From Actinomycetes bacterium (GTDB taxonomy: Bacteria; Actinomycetota; Acidimicrobiia; Spongiisociales; UBA5794), in NCBI GenBank assembly GCA_023336875.1, contig JAMBLH010000106.1, positions 1 to 26,089 on the forward strand: 26,089 bases of DNA, written 5' to 3'. The position numbers were made by a program, and so were the translations under genes. The notes under the pieces were generated by a model that ran no database searches, was not told the DNA's origin, and saw only the letters and a program-made list of their open reading frames with translations. Of this stretch, positions 1 through 7,354 are shown piece by piece (the first letter of the stretch is position 1; each line of letters starts with the position of its first letter).

Positions 1-2
1 CG

Positions 3-76
<74 letters not shown>

Positions 77-91
77 TCGTGTGGGGTCGTG

Positions 92-97
92 ATTATA
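92..97 (-). promoter_or_regulatory. -10 box of the tRNA-fMet gene
   Basis: On the minus strand a perfect TATAAT lies 15 nt before the mature 5' end of the tRNA, the right distance for a short 5' leader removed by RNase P. No convincing -35 hexamer is visible at 16-18 nt upstream of it. Confidence 0.7.
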
Positions 98-158
98 CGG
101 CGGGCGCCCTAGTAGCGCTCCACGACAGGCATTCGAAATTCTCACGCACCTAAAGGCC

Positions 159-216
159 TACACAACCTTTCGAATTTATACAGTCCATCGGTTGTAAACA
201 TACGAAAGGTTGTGTA
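159..216. promoter_or_regulatory. 14-bp perfect inverted repeat, probable operator of the XRE/nucleotidyltransferase module
   Basis: TACACAACCTTTCG at 159-172 is the exact reverse complement of CGAAAGGTTGTGTA at 203-216, with a 30-nt AT-rich spacer. The right arm fills the gap between the -35 and -10 boxes of the downstream promoter and runs into the -10. A protein bound there would block RNA polymerase. The natural ligand is the XRE regulator encoded immediately downstream, as in autoregulated toxin-antitoxin operons; that assignment is inference. Confidence 0.65.
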
Positions 217-220
217 CGCT
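192..220 (+). promoter_or_regulatory. Promoter of the XRE/nucleotidyltransferase operon (leaderless)
   Basis: TTGTAA at 192-197 and TACGCT at 215-220 are separated by exactly 17 nt. The -10 box is followed by six bases (221-226) and then ATG at 227. Transcription would therefore begin at or next to the start codon. This decides against the upstream in-frame GTG at 212, which lies inside the promoter. Confidence 0.6.
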
Positions 221-226
221 GTGCTT

Positions 227-571
227 ATGGGAAAATTCGATCCTGCTCCGACGCTCGCTGCCGGTCTGCTGAGGCTGGCTCGCGACAAGGCGGACATCAC
301 GCAGAAGGAGCTCGCAACCGCAGCCAGCGTCACTCAGCAATCCGTCTCCTCCTACGAAACGGGCCGAAAGGAACCGACCCTCCCCACGCTTCAGAGACTT
401 CTCGCTGCTGCCGGCTTCGAGATGCGCATACACCTCGAGCCTCTCGACTACCACGATGCGACACTCAAGGCGTTCATGAGGACACTTCCACCCTCTCGCC
501 AAGCGGAGCTCGAAGCGGAGAGTCGAACTCGAGTTGAGAACCAGCGACAACGGCGCATCCAAGGTCACTGA
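227..571 (+). CDS. XRE-family helix-turn-helix regulator (putative antitoxin/autoregulator)
   Basis: This is a 114-aa DNA-binding protein. Residues 11-66 read as a Cro/C1-type helix-turn-helix: a first helix around LLRLARDKADITQ, then KELATAASVTQQSVSSYETG as the turn and recognition helix, and the typical RKEPTLPTLQRLLAAAG ending. The C-terminal 50 residues are charged and probably mediate dimerisation or partner binding. The ATG at 227 is chosen because a 17-nt-spaced promoter ends six bases before it and no Shine-Dalgarno serves an earlier codon. The stop overlaps the ATG of the nucleotidyltransferase by one base (TGATG), so the two are translationally coupled. In such pairs the small HTH protein usually neutralises the partner or represses the operon; which applies here is inference. 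Confidence 0.85.
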   Translation: MGKFDPAPTLAAGLLRLARDKADITQKELATAASVTQQSVSSYETGRKEPTLPTLQRLLAAAGFEMRIHLEPLDYHDATLKAFMRTLPPSRQAELEAESRTRVENQRQRRIQGH

Positions 572-1080
572 TGCCAACTCCAGATGTCGACGCTTCAGCG
601 ATCATCCGAGCCTTCGCTCGCCACAAGGTGCAATATGTCGTGATCGGTGGGTTCGCCGCAGAGCTCCACCAAGTCGCGATTCCACCCACGCGGGACATGG
701 ACGTGACTCCCGAACCCAGCGCGAGCAACCTGAAGAGGCTGGCAAAGGCGCTGCGCGAACTCAACGCTCGATTCCGAGTTCCGGATGGGCCGCCAGGCGG
801 AGTCGAGATACCCGGTGGGGTCACCGCCACATGGCTGAGCGAGATGGTGACGACGACGCTGGTGACCGAAGCGGGACCTCTCGACATCGCGATGCGACCT
901 GATGGAACAACCGGTTATGACGATCTCGACGAATCTGTGGTCGTGATGAGATACGGGGGAATGGACGTACCCGTTGCAAGCCTGATCGACGTGATTCGAT
1001 CCAAAGAAGCAGCTGGGCGCGAGAAAGACATACGCGTGCTCCCTGCTCTCAGGGCACATCTCCGCCTCCGCAACGCATAG
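571..1080 (+). CDS. Nucleotidyltransferase-fold protein (MNT/AbiEii/DUF6036-like), putative toxin
   Basis: This is a 169-aa minimal nucleotidyltransferase. The GG motif is in VVIGGFAAELH (Gly26-Gly27), the first two metal-binding carboxylates are Asp42 and Asp44 in TRDMDVTP, and a third is probably Asp105 in GPLDIAMRP. The C-terminal RSKEAAGREKDIRVLPALRAHL is typical of small stand-alone nucleotidyltransferases of the AbiEii or DUF6036 kind. These transfer a nucleoside monophosphate to tRNA, to a protein or to an unknown acceptor, and several are toxins of type IV-like pairs or phage-defence modules. All catalytic positions look intact. It is coupled to the preceding XRE gene by a one-base overlap. 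The acceptor and the toxin role cannot be read from the sequence; a housekeeping modifying enzyme is the alternative. Confidence 0.8.
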   Translation: MPTPDVDASAIIRAFARHKVQYVVIGGFAAELHQVAIPPTRDMDVTPEPSASNLKRLAKALRELNARFRVPDGPPGGVEIPGGVTATWLSEMVTTTLVTEAGPLDIAMRPDGTTGYDDLDESVVVMRYGGMDVPVASLIDVIRSKEAAGREKDIRVLPALRAHLRLRNA

Positions 1081-1088
1081 CAGCGTTA

Positions 1089-1418
1089 CTACTTCGGTGG
1101 GAGAGACCCTGCGTAGTCCATACCAACCCCAACCCAGCGCTCAAGATCTATGTCCTCAGCAATTCCCACGCCACCAGCGAGAATCCAGCCGTTCATCCGA
1201 TTTCCTGACATCTCAAATGGGCGCACTCCCTCATTGGTGAGAGCCTCATCGAAGGCATCCACGCCAACCCTGACCATCAACTCGTCACCCGAGACGCCAA
1301 CGGCCATGTTCCCATCGAGCAGGATCGCAAGACCGCCGAACATCTTCTTCTCATCAACGCCAACCTCGGCGCCGATGACATCACGGACTCTCTGTGCCAG
1401 ATATTCGTCATATGCCAT
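1089..1418 (-). CDS. TfoX N-terminal domain protein
   Basis: This is a 109-aa protein that is essentially one TfoX/Sxy N-terminal domain. The family core is clear: KKMFGGLAILLDGNMAVGV, DELMVRVG, and GVRPFEMSGNRMNGWI. In gammaproteobacteria TfoX regulates competence, but in actinobacteria these single-domain proteins have no settled role. The start is placed at the second ATG (1418). A TAGAAT -10 box at 1426-1431 lies seven bases before it and covers the first in-frame ATG (1427), and family members typically begin MAYDE as this one then does. It converges with the nucleotidyltransferase gene, only eight bases away, and lies downstream of the secreted-protein gene behind a hairpin. Confidence 0.85.
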   Translation of the reverse strand: MAYDEYLAQRVRDVIGAEVGVDEKKMFGGLAILLDGNMAVGVSGDELMVRVGVDAFDEALTNEGVRPFEMSGNRMNGWILAGGVGIAEDIDLERWVGVGMDYAGSLPPK

Positions 1419-1476
1419 GAGAGCCATTCTACGAGACTCTCCTGGTGGACGCTGGCGTAGCGATAGCCCGGCGCGG

Positions 1477-1515
1477 CGGAAGGGCGTGCCAACGGAGCCG
1501 GGTCACGCCCTTCCG
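1477..1515 (-). terminator. 12-bp stem-loop, probable terminator of the secreted-protein gene
   Basis: CGGAAGGGCGTG (1477-1488) is the exact reverse complement of CACGCCCTTCCG (1504-1515), with a 15-nt loop. It sits just past the stop codon of the minus-strand gene ending at 1533 and before the promoter of the TfoX-domain gene. There is no T tract, as is common in high-GC actinobacteria. Confidence 0.6.
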
Positions 1516-1532
1516 AGATCGCTTGAGAGTAC

Positions 1533-1967
1533 CTACCCGTTGGATCCCCCGCCTGGACCGTGGGGTCCTGTGCCGATCGGATCACCGTCGTGAATACACT
1601 CTCCGGTCCCGTCGCCAAGCATCGGGGCATCGGGATTGCCGCGCAGAGCGTCCTGGTTCCCCATCGGCGCATCCGGATTCGCCATTCCCATCTCCTGATG
1701 TTCGCGCAGTCGGGTCTGCGTCGGCTCGGTGCCCACAGGTGGCCCGGTCTCAACGTGCAGTCTCAACTGCTTGCGGTCCATAACCTGGCTCTGCACCTGG
1801 TCCTCGTCCTGTATCTGGGTCTGTACCTCTTCCTGTATCTGGACGGCGACCTGTGTATCCGCCTTCACCGGAGCTTCGCTGCCCTCAGTCACCAATGCGA
1901 ATGCTGCAGTCGGTAGCGAAACCGCGAGCACGGCTCCACTAATCACGACCATGGATCTCTTCCACAT
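1533..1967 (-). CDS. Small secreted Gln-rich/Pro-Gly-rich protein of unknown function
   Basis: This 144-aa protein is not recognised as a known family. The N-terminus is a classical Sec signal peptide: MWKRS, a hydrophobic stretch, then a likely AxA cleavage after PTAAFA. The mature part begins with a Gln/Glu/Val-rich segment (VQIQEEVQTQIQDEDQVQSQ) that could form a helix. It continues with a low-complexity tail containing near-repeats NPDAPMGNQDALRGNPDAPM and a Gly/Pro-rich end with one Cys and a His/Asp cluster (GECIHDGDPIG). The start at 1967 is favoured because AAAGGA lies seven bases upstream and the signal peptide then starts in the usual way; an earlier ATG at 2000 would add eleven unlikely residues. 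The tail resembles cell-wall or metal-interacting low-complexity proteins, but no function can be assigned. Confidence 0.7.
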   Translation of the reverse strand: MWKRSMVVISGAVLAVSLPTAAFALVTEGSEAPVKADTQVAVQIQEEVQTQIQDEDQVQSQVMDRKQLRLHVETGPPVGTEPTQTRLREHQEMGMANPDAPMGNQDALRGNPDAPMLGDGTGECIHDGDPIGTGPHGPGGGSNG

Positions 1968-2061
1968 GACGTGTTCCTTTCGGTTGCTTAAGAACAGCAA
2001 AGCATGGGAACATCAAGACAAGGTTCGACCACTGTGAAGCTTGGATGAAGCTCGATCGACC

Positions 2062-2628
2062 TCATGACACAAGGTGTGGCGCAAGTGTGACCGACGCGAG
2101 CCTACCGACATATCCATCGGTGAGGTCATCGTGGTACAGGAGTCGTCTCAGGTAGAGCGGACCAATCAGCCGGTCCGCGAGCATGTCAACGTCGGTCCCT
2201 TGAACGAGTTCTCCATCGTCCACTCCCGCTGCGAGGAGTCTTCTGAGTATTCTCGGACCGAATTCCGTCATCCGTTCCAATGCGTTGAACACTTCCTCGT
2301 CCCACTCTGCAAGACCAATCATGGCGCTGAGGGTCCGACCACCTTCGCTTCTGAGTGCAGCGGCGAACGCCTCAAGCACACCGGTAACCCTCTCCTCCAG
2401 AGCCAAGTCCCCAGAGGGAGGATCGAGGCTCAGATTTGCGCCTCGCCGCAGGAGGTCAAGGAGGATGTCTGCACGAGTGCTCCAGTGGCGATAGACAGTC
2501 GCCCGCGCAACACCAGACTCCTCTGCAACACGAAGGTGTGTCACGGCCTCTGGCCCGCCAGCTGACAGCAGCGATCCGGCCGCATTCAACATGAGTTCAT
2601 GGGTGCGCTGCACCTGAGGGTTTGTCAC
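2062..2628 (-). CDS. TetR/AcrR-family transcriptional regulator
   Basis: This is a 188-aa repressor. Residues 5-60 form the TetR DNA-binding domain: VQRTHELMLNAAGSLL, then AVTHLRVAEESGVARATVYRHW (helix-turn-helix with the family TVYRHW signature) and STRADILLDLL. The rest is a helical ligand-binding and dimerisation domain. The GTG start has GGAG eight bases upstream. The gene is divergent from the MMPL/RND exporter and shares an 84-nt region with it. That layout normally means the TetR protein represses the pump and itself and is released by a pump substrate; this is inferred from context. The ligand is unknown. Confidence 0.92.
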   Translation of the reverse strand: MTNPQVQRTHELMLNAAGSLLSAGGPEAVTHLRVAEESGVARATVYRHWSTRADILLDLLRRGANLSLDPPSGDLALEERVTGVLEAFAAALRSEGGRTLSAMIGLAEWDEEVFNALERMTEFGPRILRRLLAAGVDDGELVQGTDVDMLADRLIGPLYLRRLLYHDDLTDGYVGRLASVTLAPHLVS

Positions 2629-2712
2629 GTTTCAGTCTCCGTCGTGTAGTAGGTTCTCACATATGATACACTATGTCTCATCTAAGTCACAATGTCTCAT
2701 TTAGGAGTACTT
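2629..2712. promoter_or_regulatory. Divergent promoter/operator region between tetR and the MMPL exporter
   Basis: Toward the exporter, TATGAT at 2662-2667 is a plausible -10. A direct repeat ATGTCTCATYTARG occurs at 2673-2686 and again at 2692-2705, a 19-bp period, placing both copies at and just after the expected transcription start. The AGGAG at 2703-2707, five bases before ATG 2713, is the ribosome binding site and lies in the second copy. The repeat is a candidate binding site for the TetR repressor, although TetR sites are more often palindromic. Confidence 0.5.
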
Positions 2713-5031
2713 ATGCTCGCCCGACTCGGCTACTACGCATCCTCACATCCCTGGCGCTACATCGCTGCCTGGCTGATCGCCGTGGCACTCCTTGTTGTTG
2801 GAATGCTCACCATCGGCCCTGCATTCACCTCGAGTATCACAGCACCGGCATCCGAAAGCAGCCAGGGCCTCGAGATTCTTGCGACTGAATTCCCCAGCGC
2901 CGGAGGGGATTCAGGGACGATCGTATTCAAGGCAGATCAGGGAGTATCTGATCCAGCAATCCAATCGGCGATGACCGAACTCTTTGAGGACACAAGTCAG
3001 ATCGATGGTGTCGTCAACGTCATCAGTCCTTACTCCCCAATCGGTGCAAGCCAGATCTCCACATCAGGTGAGAACGTAGGAAACATCGCGTTCGCCCAAC
3101 TTGTCCTTGAGCCGGGTACCACCACGGAGGACGGCGCGAGGATCGGGGAGGAGATCACCGCCCTCGCCCCGGAAATCGACGGCCTCGAAATGGCCCTCGG
3201 CGGCGACATGTTCCGCCTTCGCGAACCACCGAACTCAGAGATGCTTGGCATTGCATTCGCCATCTTCATTCTGATCGCTTCATTCGGGTCAGTGCTTGCA
3301 ATGGGACTCCCAATCGCAACTGCGCTCGCAGGGGTCGGGACAGGTGTACTCGCTACCGCATTGCTGAGCAACATCATTGAAATGCCTGACTTCGCCGCAA
3401 CCATCGGCATCATGATCGGTCTTGGCGTCGGCATCGACTATGCCCTGTTCATCGTCACAAGATATCAGGAACACCTCGACGCCGGGGAGTCAGTTGCCGA
3501 GTCGGTGGCCGCATCCCTCGACACCGCCGGGCGTGCAGTCCTGTTCGCGGGAGTCACCGTCATCGTGTCACTTATGGGCATGCTCCTCATGGGTATCACA
3601 TTCGTCACGGGATTGGCGTTCGCCGCCGCGACAACCGTACTGCTCACGATGGTTGCATCAGTGACACTGCTGCCGGCCCTCATCGGCCTCGCGGGACAAC
3701 GTATCCAGATCACCCGGTGGAGCGGCCTCATCGGCTCGCTCCTGGTTGCTCTCGCTCTCGTGGGCGTTGCGCTCGATATCCCGTTCCTACGGTTCGGGGC
3801 CGTGCTTGCTGTGATCGTTGTCATCGCCGGCCGTTTCAAGGGGCCGCTTCACAAGACCGTCCGCCTGACGTCTGACAAGCCATTGGAAGAGACGACGTCG
3901 TACAGATGGAGTCGGTTTGTCCAACGACGAGCTGTGATCATCACGGTCTCAGCAACGCTGCTGCTCATGATCATGGCCGTACCTGTCTTCTCCATTCAGC
4001 TCGGCTTTGCTGACGCAGGGAACGACCCGGAGGAAAGCACCACCAGACAGGCATACGATCTCCTCGAGGAGGGCTTCGGGCCAGGGGCGAACGGGCCCCT
4101 GATACTGATCACCGAACTCCCCGAGAACGCCAACCTCATGGAGATGCAGGCGGTATCGGGCACCCTTTCACAGGTCGACGGTATTGCCCAGGTCTCACCA
4201 GGTATCCCAAACGATCCGCAACAGCCCACGGCAATCTTGTGGAGGGTGACACCTGCAACGTCACCTCAGGATCAGGCGACGACCGACCTCCTGCACACGC
4301 TGCGCGCCGATGTCGTGCCTCCGATCAATGATGCGGTGGGGACGGACATCCTCATCACAGGACCCGTTGCAGCCAACATCGACTTCTCCGACTATCTATC
4401 CGAACGGATCTGGTACTTCTACGGAGCTGTCCTGTTGATCTCCTTCCTGTTCCTTATGGCCGTGTTCCGATCCGTGCTCGTACCGCTCAAGGCTGTGCTC
4501 ATGAACCTGCTCGCAATAGGTGCAGCCTATGGAATCGTTGTTGCAGTGTTCCAGTGGGGCTGGGGAGGTTCGATCCTCGGCATCGAACCAGGACCGATCG
4601 AACCGTTCATCCCGATGATGCTGTTCGCGATCGTGTTCGGGCTCTCGATGGACTACGAAGTGTTCCTGCTGACTCGCATCCGCGAGGAGTACGACCGCAG
4701 TGGAAACAACAGCCAAGCTGTTGCGGACGGGCTGGCGGCAACGGCACGTGTGATTACCGCAGCTGCCCTGATAATGGTGTTCGTGTTCGGCAGCTTCATC
4801 CTCGAGGACATGAGAACGATCAAGGTTCTTGGATTGGGACTCGCAGCTGCGGTCGCTATCGACGCCACGATCGTGAGGATGCTGCTCGTGCCAGCAACCA
4901 TGGAGCTACTCGGCGACAAGAACTGGTGGATTCCCGGATGGCTCAATCGGATACTCCCAAATCTGATCGTCGAGCCTGCTCGGGCCGACGTGCAGGAATC
5001 CGATACTGCCCTCGCCGACCAAAAGGTCTGA
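2713..5031 (+). CDS. MMPL/RND-family membrane exporter
   Basis: This is a 772-aa integral membrane transporter. It has the duplicated RND plan: one transmembrane helix near residues 12-33, a large extracytoplasmic domain, a bundle of five to six helices with the MMPL motif GIDYALFIVTRYQEHLD, a second extracytoplasmic domain, and a second bundle with GLSMDYEVFLLTRIREEYD. The intramembrane Asp-Tyr pairs in both bundles are the proton-relay positions of the family. MMPL proteins export lipids or drugs using the proton gradient. An upstream in-frame ATG at 2692 lacks a Shine-Dalgarno, whereas ATG 2713 has AGGAG five bases before it. It is divergent from a TetR gene and monocistronic, ending in a strong hairpin. 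The length fits actinobacterial MMPL proteins; the substrate cannot be told. Confidence 0.93.
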   Translation: MLARLGYYASSHPWRYIAAWLIAVALLVVGMLTIGPAFTSSITAPASESSQGLEILATEFPSAGGDSGTIVFKADQGVSDPAIQSAMTELFEDTSQIDGVVNVISPYSPIGASQISTSGENVGNIAFAQLVLEPGTTTEDGARIGEEITALAPEIDGLEMALGGDMFRLREPPNSEMLGIAFAIFILIASFGSVLAMGLPIATALAGVGTGVLATALLSNIIEMPDFAATIGIMIGLGVGIDYALFIVTRYQEHLDAGESVAESVAASLDTAGRAVLFAGVTVIVSLMGMLLMGITFVTGLAFAAATTVLLTMVASVTLLPALIGLAGQRIQITRWSGLIGSLLVALALVGVALDIPFLRFGAVLAVIVVIAGRFKGPLHKTVRLTSDKPLEETTSYRWSRFVQRRAVIITVSATLLLMIMAVPVFSIQLGFADAGNDPEESTTRQAYDLLEEGFGPGANGPLILITELPENANLMEMQAVSGTLSQVDGIAQVSPGIPNDPQQPTAILWRVTPATSPQDQATTDLLHTLRADVVPPINDAVGTDILITGPVAANIDFSDYLSERIWYFYGAVLLISFLFLMAVFRSVLVPLKAVLMNLLAIGAAYGIVVAVFQWGWGGSILGIEPGPIEPFIPMMLFAIVFGLSMDYEVFLLTRIREEYDRSGNNSQAVADGLAATARVITAAALIMVFVFGSFILEDMRTIKVLGLGLAAAVAIDATIVRMLLVPATMELLGDKNWWIPGWLNRILPNLIVEPARADVQESDTALADQKV

Positions 5032-5039
5032 ATCGCAGT

Positions 5040-5089
5040 ACGGGTTCGTAGTCGCTGAGTCTTCTCCTGCTCATCGACTGCGAACCCGT
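5040..5089 (+). terminator. 20-bp hairpin terminator after the MMPL gene
   Basis: 5040-5059 pairs with 5070-5089 around the ten-base loop TCTTCTCCTG. Of 20 positions, 18 are Watson-Crick, one is a G:T wobble (5049:5080) and one a mismatch (5055:5074). It begins nine bases after the MMPL stop codon. No T tract follows. Confidence 0.7.
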
Positions 5090-5168
5090 CGCGCCGTGGA
5101 CGACCACTGATTCGAGCCGGCACGGACGTCCGCGACCGAGACCGGCCCGAAGGCCTATGCTCACGCCG

Positions 5169-6329
5169 ATGTCCAACCCAGACGCTGTCCTCGGCGGAAC
5201 CGAGAGAAACGCTTCCACACTCGAATTGTTCTTCGACCTCGTGTACGTGTTTGCCATCACTCAGGTCGTCAGCTTCATCCACTCAGATCCGACCATTGTT
5301 GGGTTCGCGAAGGGTGCATTCCTACTGGGGCTCCTCTACTGGGCCTGGTCCATCTACACATGGACGACCAACTGGACGGGGACAGATGGTGCGCCCATCC
5401 GGCTCTTCCTTCTTGCCGCAATGGGCGCAACCCTGTTCATGGGTCTTGAGGTTCCAGACGCATTTGGTGAAGGTTCGGTCTGGTTCGGGATCGCCTACTT
5501 TGCTGTCCGGATGCTTGCGGCTGGCTTCTACTGGGTTGCATCAAAGCCCCATCCCGATCAGAGGGCTGCGTTCGCCACGTTCTTCCCACTCTCATTCCTC
5601 GCCGCGCTTTTTGTGATGATCGGAGGCTTCCTGTCCGCACCATGGCTTGGAGTCCTCTGGGTGGCAGCAGCGAGCCTCGACGTGTTCAGTGTTATCAATG
5701 CGGGGAAGGGAACTTTCGCCATCGATGCAAAGCACTTTGCTGAGCGTTTCGGTCTGCTTGTGATCATTGCATTGGGAGAATCAATCGTCGGAATCGGGCT
5801 TGCAGCTGCGGACGTCCCACGTGACACGATCCACCTCATTTCTCTCAGCCTCATGTTCATCGTCGCGGCAGCTTTGTGGTGGTCCTACTTCGACAAGGCA
5901 GCACCGTTCGTAGAGACCGTCTTTGCACAGAAACAAGGACAGGCGCGAGGGAGATTCGGCCGGGACGCCTATTCGGTCCTTCACTTCCCGATCATCGTTG
6001 GCATCGTGTTCTTCGCTGTAGCGGCCGAAGAGGTTGTTGTGCATCCAGACGAGCCGCTCAGCACCGTGATGGGAGTCGCGATGGCCCTCGGGGTTGCGCT
6101 GGTGCTCGTATCGATCGTTGCCTCGGTACTCCGCTCGTTGCCACAGATCTTCCTGCTGCGCATTGGTGTGGGCATCGGATTGATTATCGTGGTCTGGGTG
6201 ACCTCGGGCATCAGTGCGGTGGCGACAGCTGCAATCGTGGCCGCAATACTGGTGATTGAGCTGACATGGGAGCACATGCACCACTGGCATGGTGCAGCAA
6301 CAGTTCGTTCTGGCAGCCAGGGTGAGTGA
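5169..6329 (+). CDS. Low temperature requirement protein A (LtrA) family membrane protein
   Basis: This 386-aa polytopic membrane protein has about ten hydrophobic segments. The family signature is at the N-terminus, STLELFFDLVYVFAITQVVSFI, and further conserved features are the HFAERFGLLVIIALGESIVGIG segment (an ERF...GES motif) and the WWSYFD motif. LtrA was first named for cold growth in Listeria; its biochemical activity is unknown. The start is placed at ATG 5169 because TATGCT (5156-5161) forms a -10 box exactly seven bases upstream; the earlier ATG at 5157 lies inside that box. The gene converges with the ornithine carbamoyltransferase gene, with 14 bases between them. No link to the arc genes beyond position is evident. 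Confidence 0.9.
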   Translation: MSNPDAVLGGTERNASTLELFFDLVYVFAITQVVSFIHSDPTIVGFAKGAFLLGLLYWAWSIYTWTTNWTGTDGAPIRLFLLAAMGATLFMGLEVPDAFGEGSVWFGIAYFAVRMLAAGFYWVASKPHPDQRAAFATFFPLSFLAALFVMIGGFLSAPWLGVLWVAAASLDVFSVINAGKGTFAIDAKHFAERFGLLVIIALGESIVGIGLAAADVPRDTIHLISLSLMFIVAAALWWSYFDKAAPFVETVFAQKQGQARGRFGRDAYSVLHFPIIVGIVFFAVAAEEVVVHPDEPLSTVMGVAMALGVALVLVSIVASVLRSLPQIFLLRIGVGIGLIIVVWVTSGISAVATAAIVAAILVIELTWEHMHHWHGAATVRSGSQGE

Positions 6330-6343
6330 CGCTGGGCCCTGAG

Positions 6344-7345
6344 TCAGGTCAGTGTTTCGACGAGGACGGCCTTGATGGTGTGCATGCGGTTCTCAGCCTG
6401 ATCGAAGACGATACTCGCGCCTGATTCGAAGACGTCGTGAGTGACCTCGAGTCCATCTGTCATGTTCGTCTCGTCCATAATGTCAGCGCCGACAGTGGTG
6501 TTCATGTCGTGGAATGCAGGGAGGCAGTGCATGAATCTGGTGTTGCTATTGCCCGTGGCGGCGAGCAGTTTGGCGTTGATTTGGTAGGTCCGAAGCTCCT
6601 CAACCCGTGAGCGCCACACATCCTTGGGCTCCCCCATCGATACCCATACGTCAGCGTGAACAAAGTCCGCACCTGCAACGCCGGCCTCGGCATCTTCAGT
6701 GATCGCAATCTGTGCACCTGTTTGGGTGGCAATGCCTTCGGCCATCGCGATGACATCAGCGGGAGGCGCGTATTTGGTCGGTCCGACCATCCGAACGTCA
6801 CAGCCCATTAGTGCACCCATGACAAGCAGCGAGCGACCCATGTTATATCTACCGTCGCCCAGGAAGGCAAAGGTCGTGTCTCTCAACGGTTTGTCTGTGT
6901 GCTCATCCATCGTGAGGAAATCCGCAAGCATCTGTGTTGGGTGCCACTCGTTCGTGAGACCGTTGTACACGGGAACACCCGCGTACTCGGCAAGAATCTC
7001 GACGTTCTCCTGAGCGCTCCCCCTGTATTCAATCGCGTCGTACATCCTTCCCAGGACCCTGGCCGTATCTGCGGTCGATTCCTTGTGGCCCATCTGGCTG
7101 CCGCTCGGATCGAGATAGGTCACGTGAGCCCCCTGGTCGTAGGAAGCAACCTCGAACGCAGCTCTTGTCCTTGTAGAGGTCTTCTCGAAGATCAGAGCGA
7201 TGTTCTTGCCTGACAGCATCGGTGTCTCAACGCCAGCAGCCTTCTCTGCCTTGAGAACTGCAGCGCGCTCGATCAGATAGCTGAGCTCGGCTGGCTCAAA
7301 GTCGATCACCTTGACGAAACTCCTGCCGGAGAGATCGGGCACCAT
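6344..7345 (-). CDS. arcB: Ornithine carbamoyltransferase, catabolic type by context
   Basis: This 333-aa enzyme interconverts citrulline plus phosphate with ornithine plus carbamoyl phosphate. The carbamoyl-phosphate motif STRTR is at residues 57-61, HPTQ at 135-138, the ornithine-side SMG motif at 236-238, and the catalytic HCLP at 273-276, all intact. The length is normal for a full-length OTC. A strong AAGGAG lies five bases before the ATG. The arginine deiminase gene ends nine bases upstream on the same strand, so the pair forms an arcA-arcB operon and this copy probably works in arginine catabolism. Anabolic ArgF cannot be excluded from sequence alone; no other arginine biosynthesis gene is nearby. 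Carbamate kinase is not in the window. Confidence 0.95.
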   Translation of the reverse strand: MVPDLSGRSFVKVIDFEPAELSYLIERAAVLKAEKAAGVETPMLSGKNIALIFEKTSTRTRAAFEVASYDQGAHVTYLDPSGSQMGHKESTADTARVLGRMYDAIEYRGSAQENVEILAEYAGVPVYNGLTNEWHPTQMLADFLTMDEHTDKPLRDTTFAFLGDGRYNMGRSLLVMGALMGCDVRMVGPTKYAPPADVIAMAEGIATQTGAQIAITEDAEAGVAGADFVHADVWVSMGEPKDVWRSRVEELRTYQINAKLLAATGNSNTRFMHCLPAFHDMNTTVGADIMDETNMTDGLEVTHDVFESGASIVFDQAENRMHTIKAVLVETLT

Positions 7346-7354
7346 GTTGTCTCC

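Noticed and set aside
212..226. GTG at 212 as XRE start
   Set aside because: It overlaps the inverted repeat and the -10 box, leaving no room for a promoter-proximal transcript start.
5157..5168. ATG at 5157 as LtrA start
   Set aside because: It lies within the TATGCT -10 box; ATG 5169 has the leaderless spacing shared with other genes here.
4653..5282. 209-residue minus-strand frame across the MMPL end and the LtrA start
   Set aside because: Antisense to two well-supported genes and to the terminator; composition is Ser/Arg-rich shadow type.
6338..6348. Palindrome CCTGAGTCAGG at the LtrA/arcB convergent junction as a terminator
   Set aside because: Only a one-base centre and 5-bp arms; too small to be a supported hairpin.
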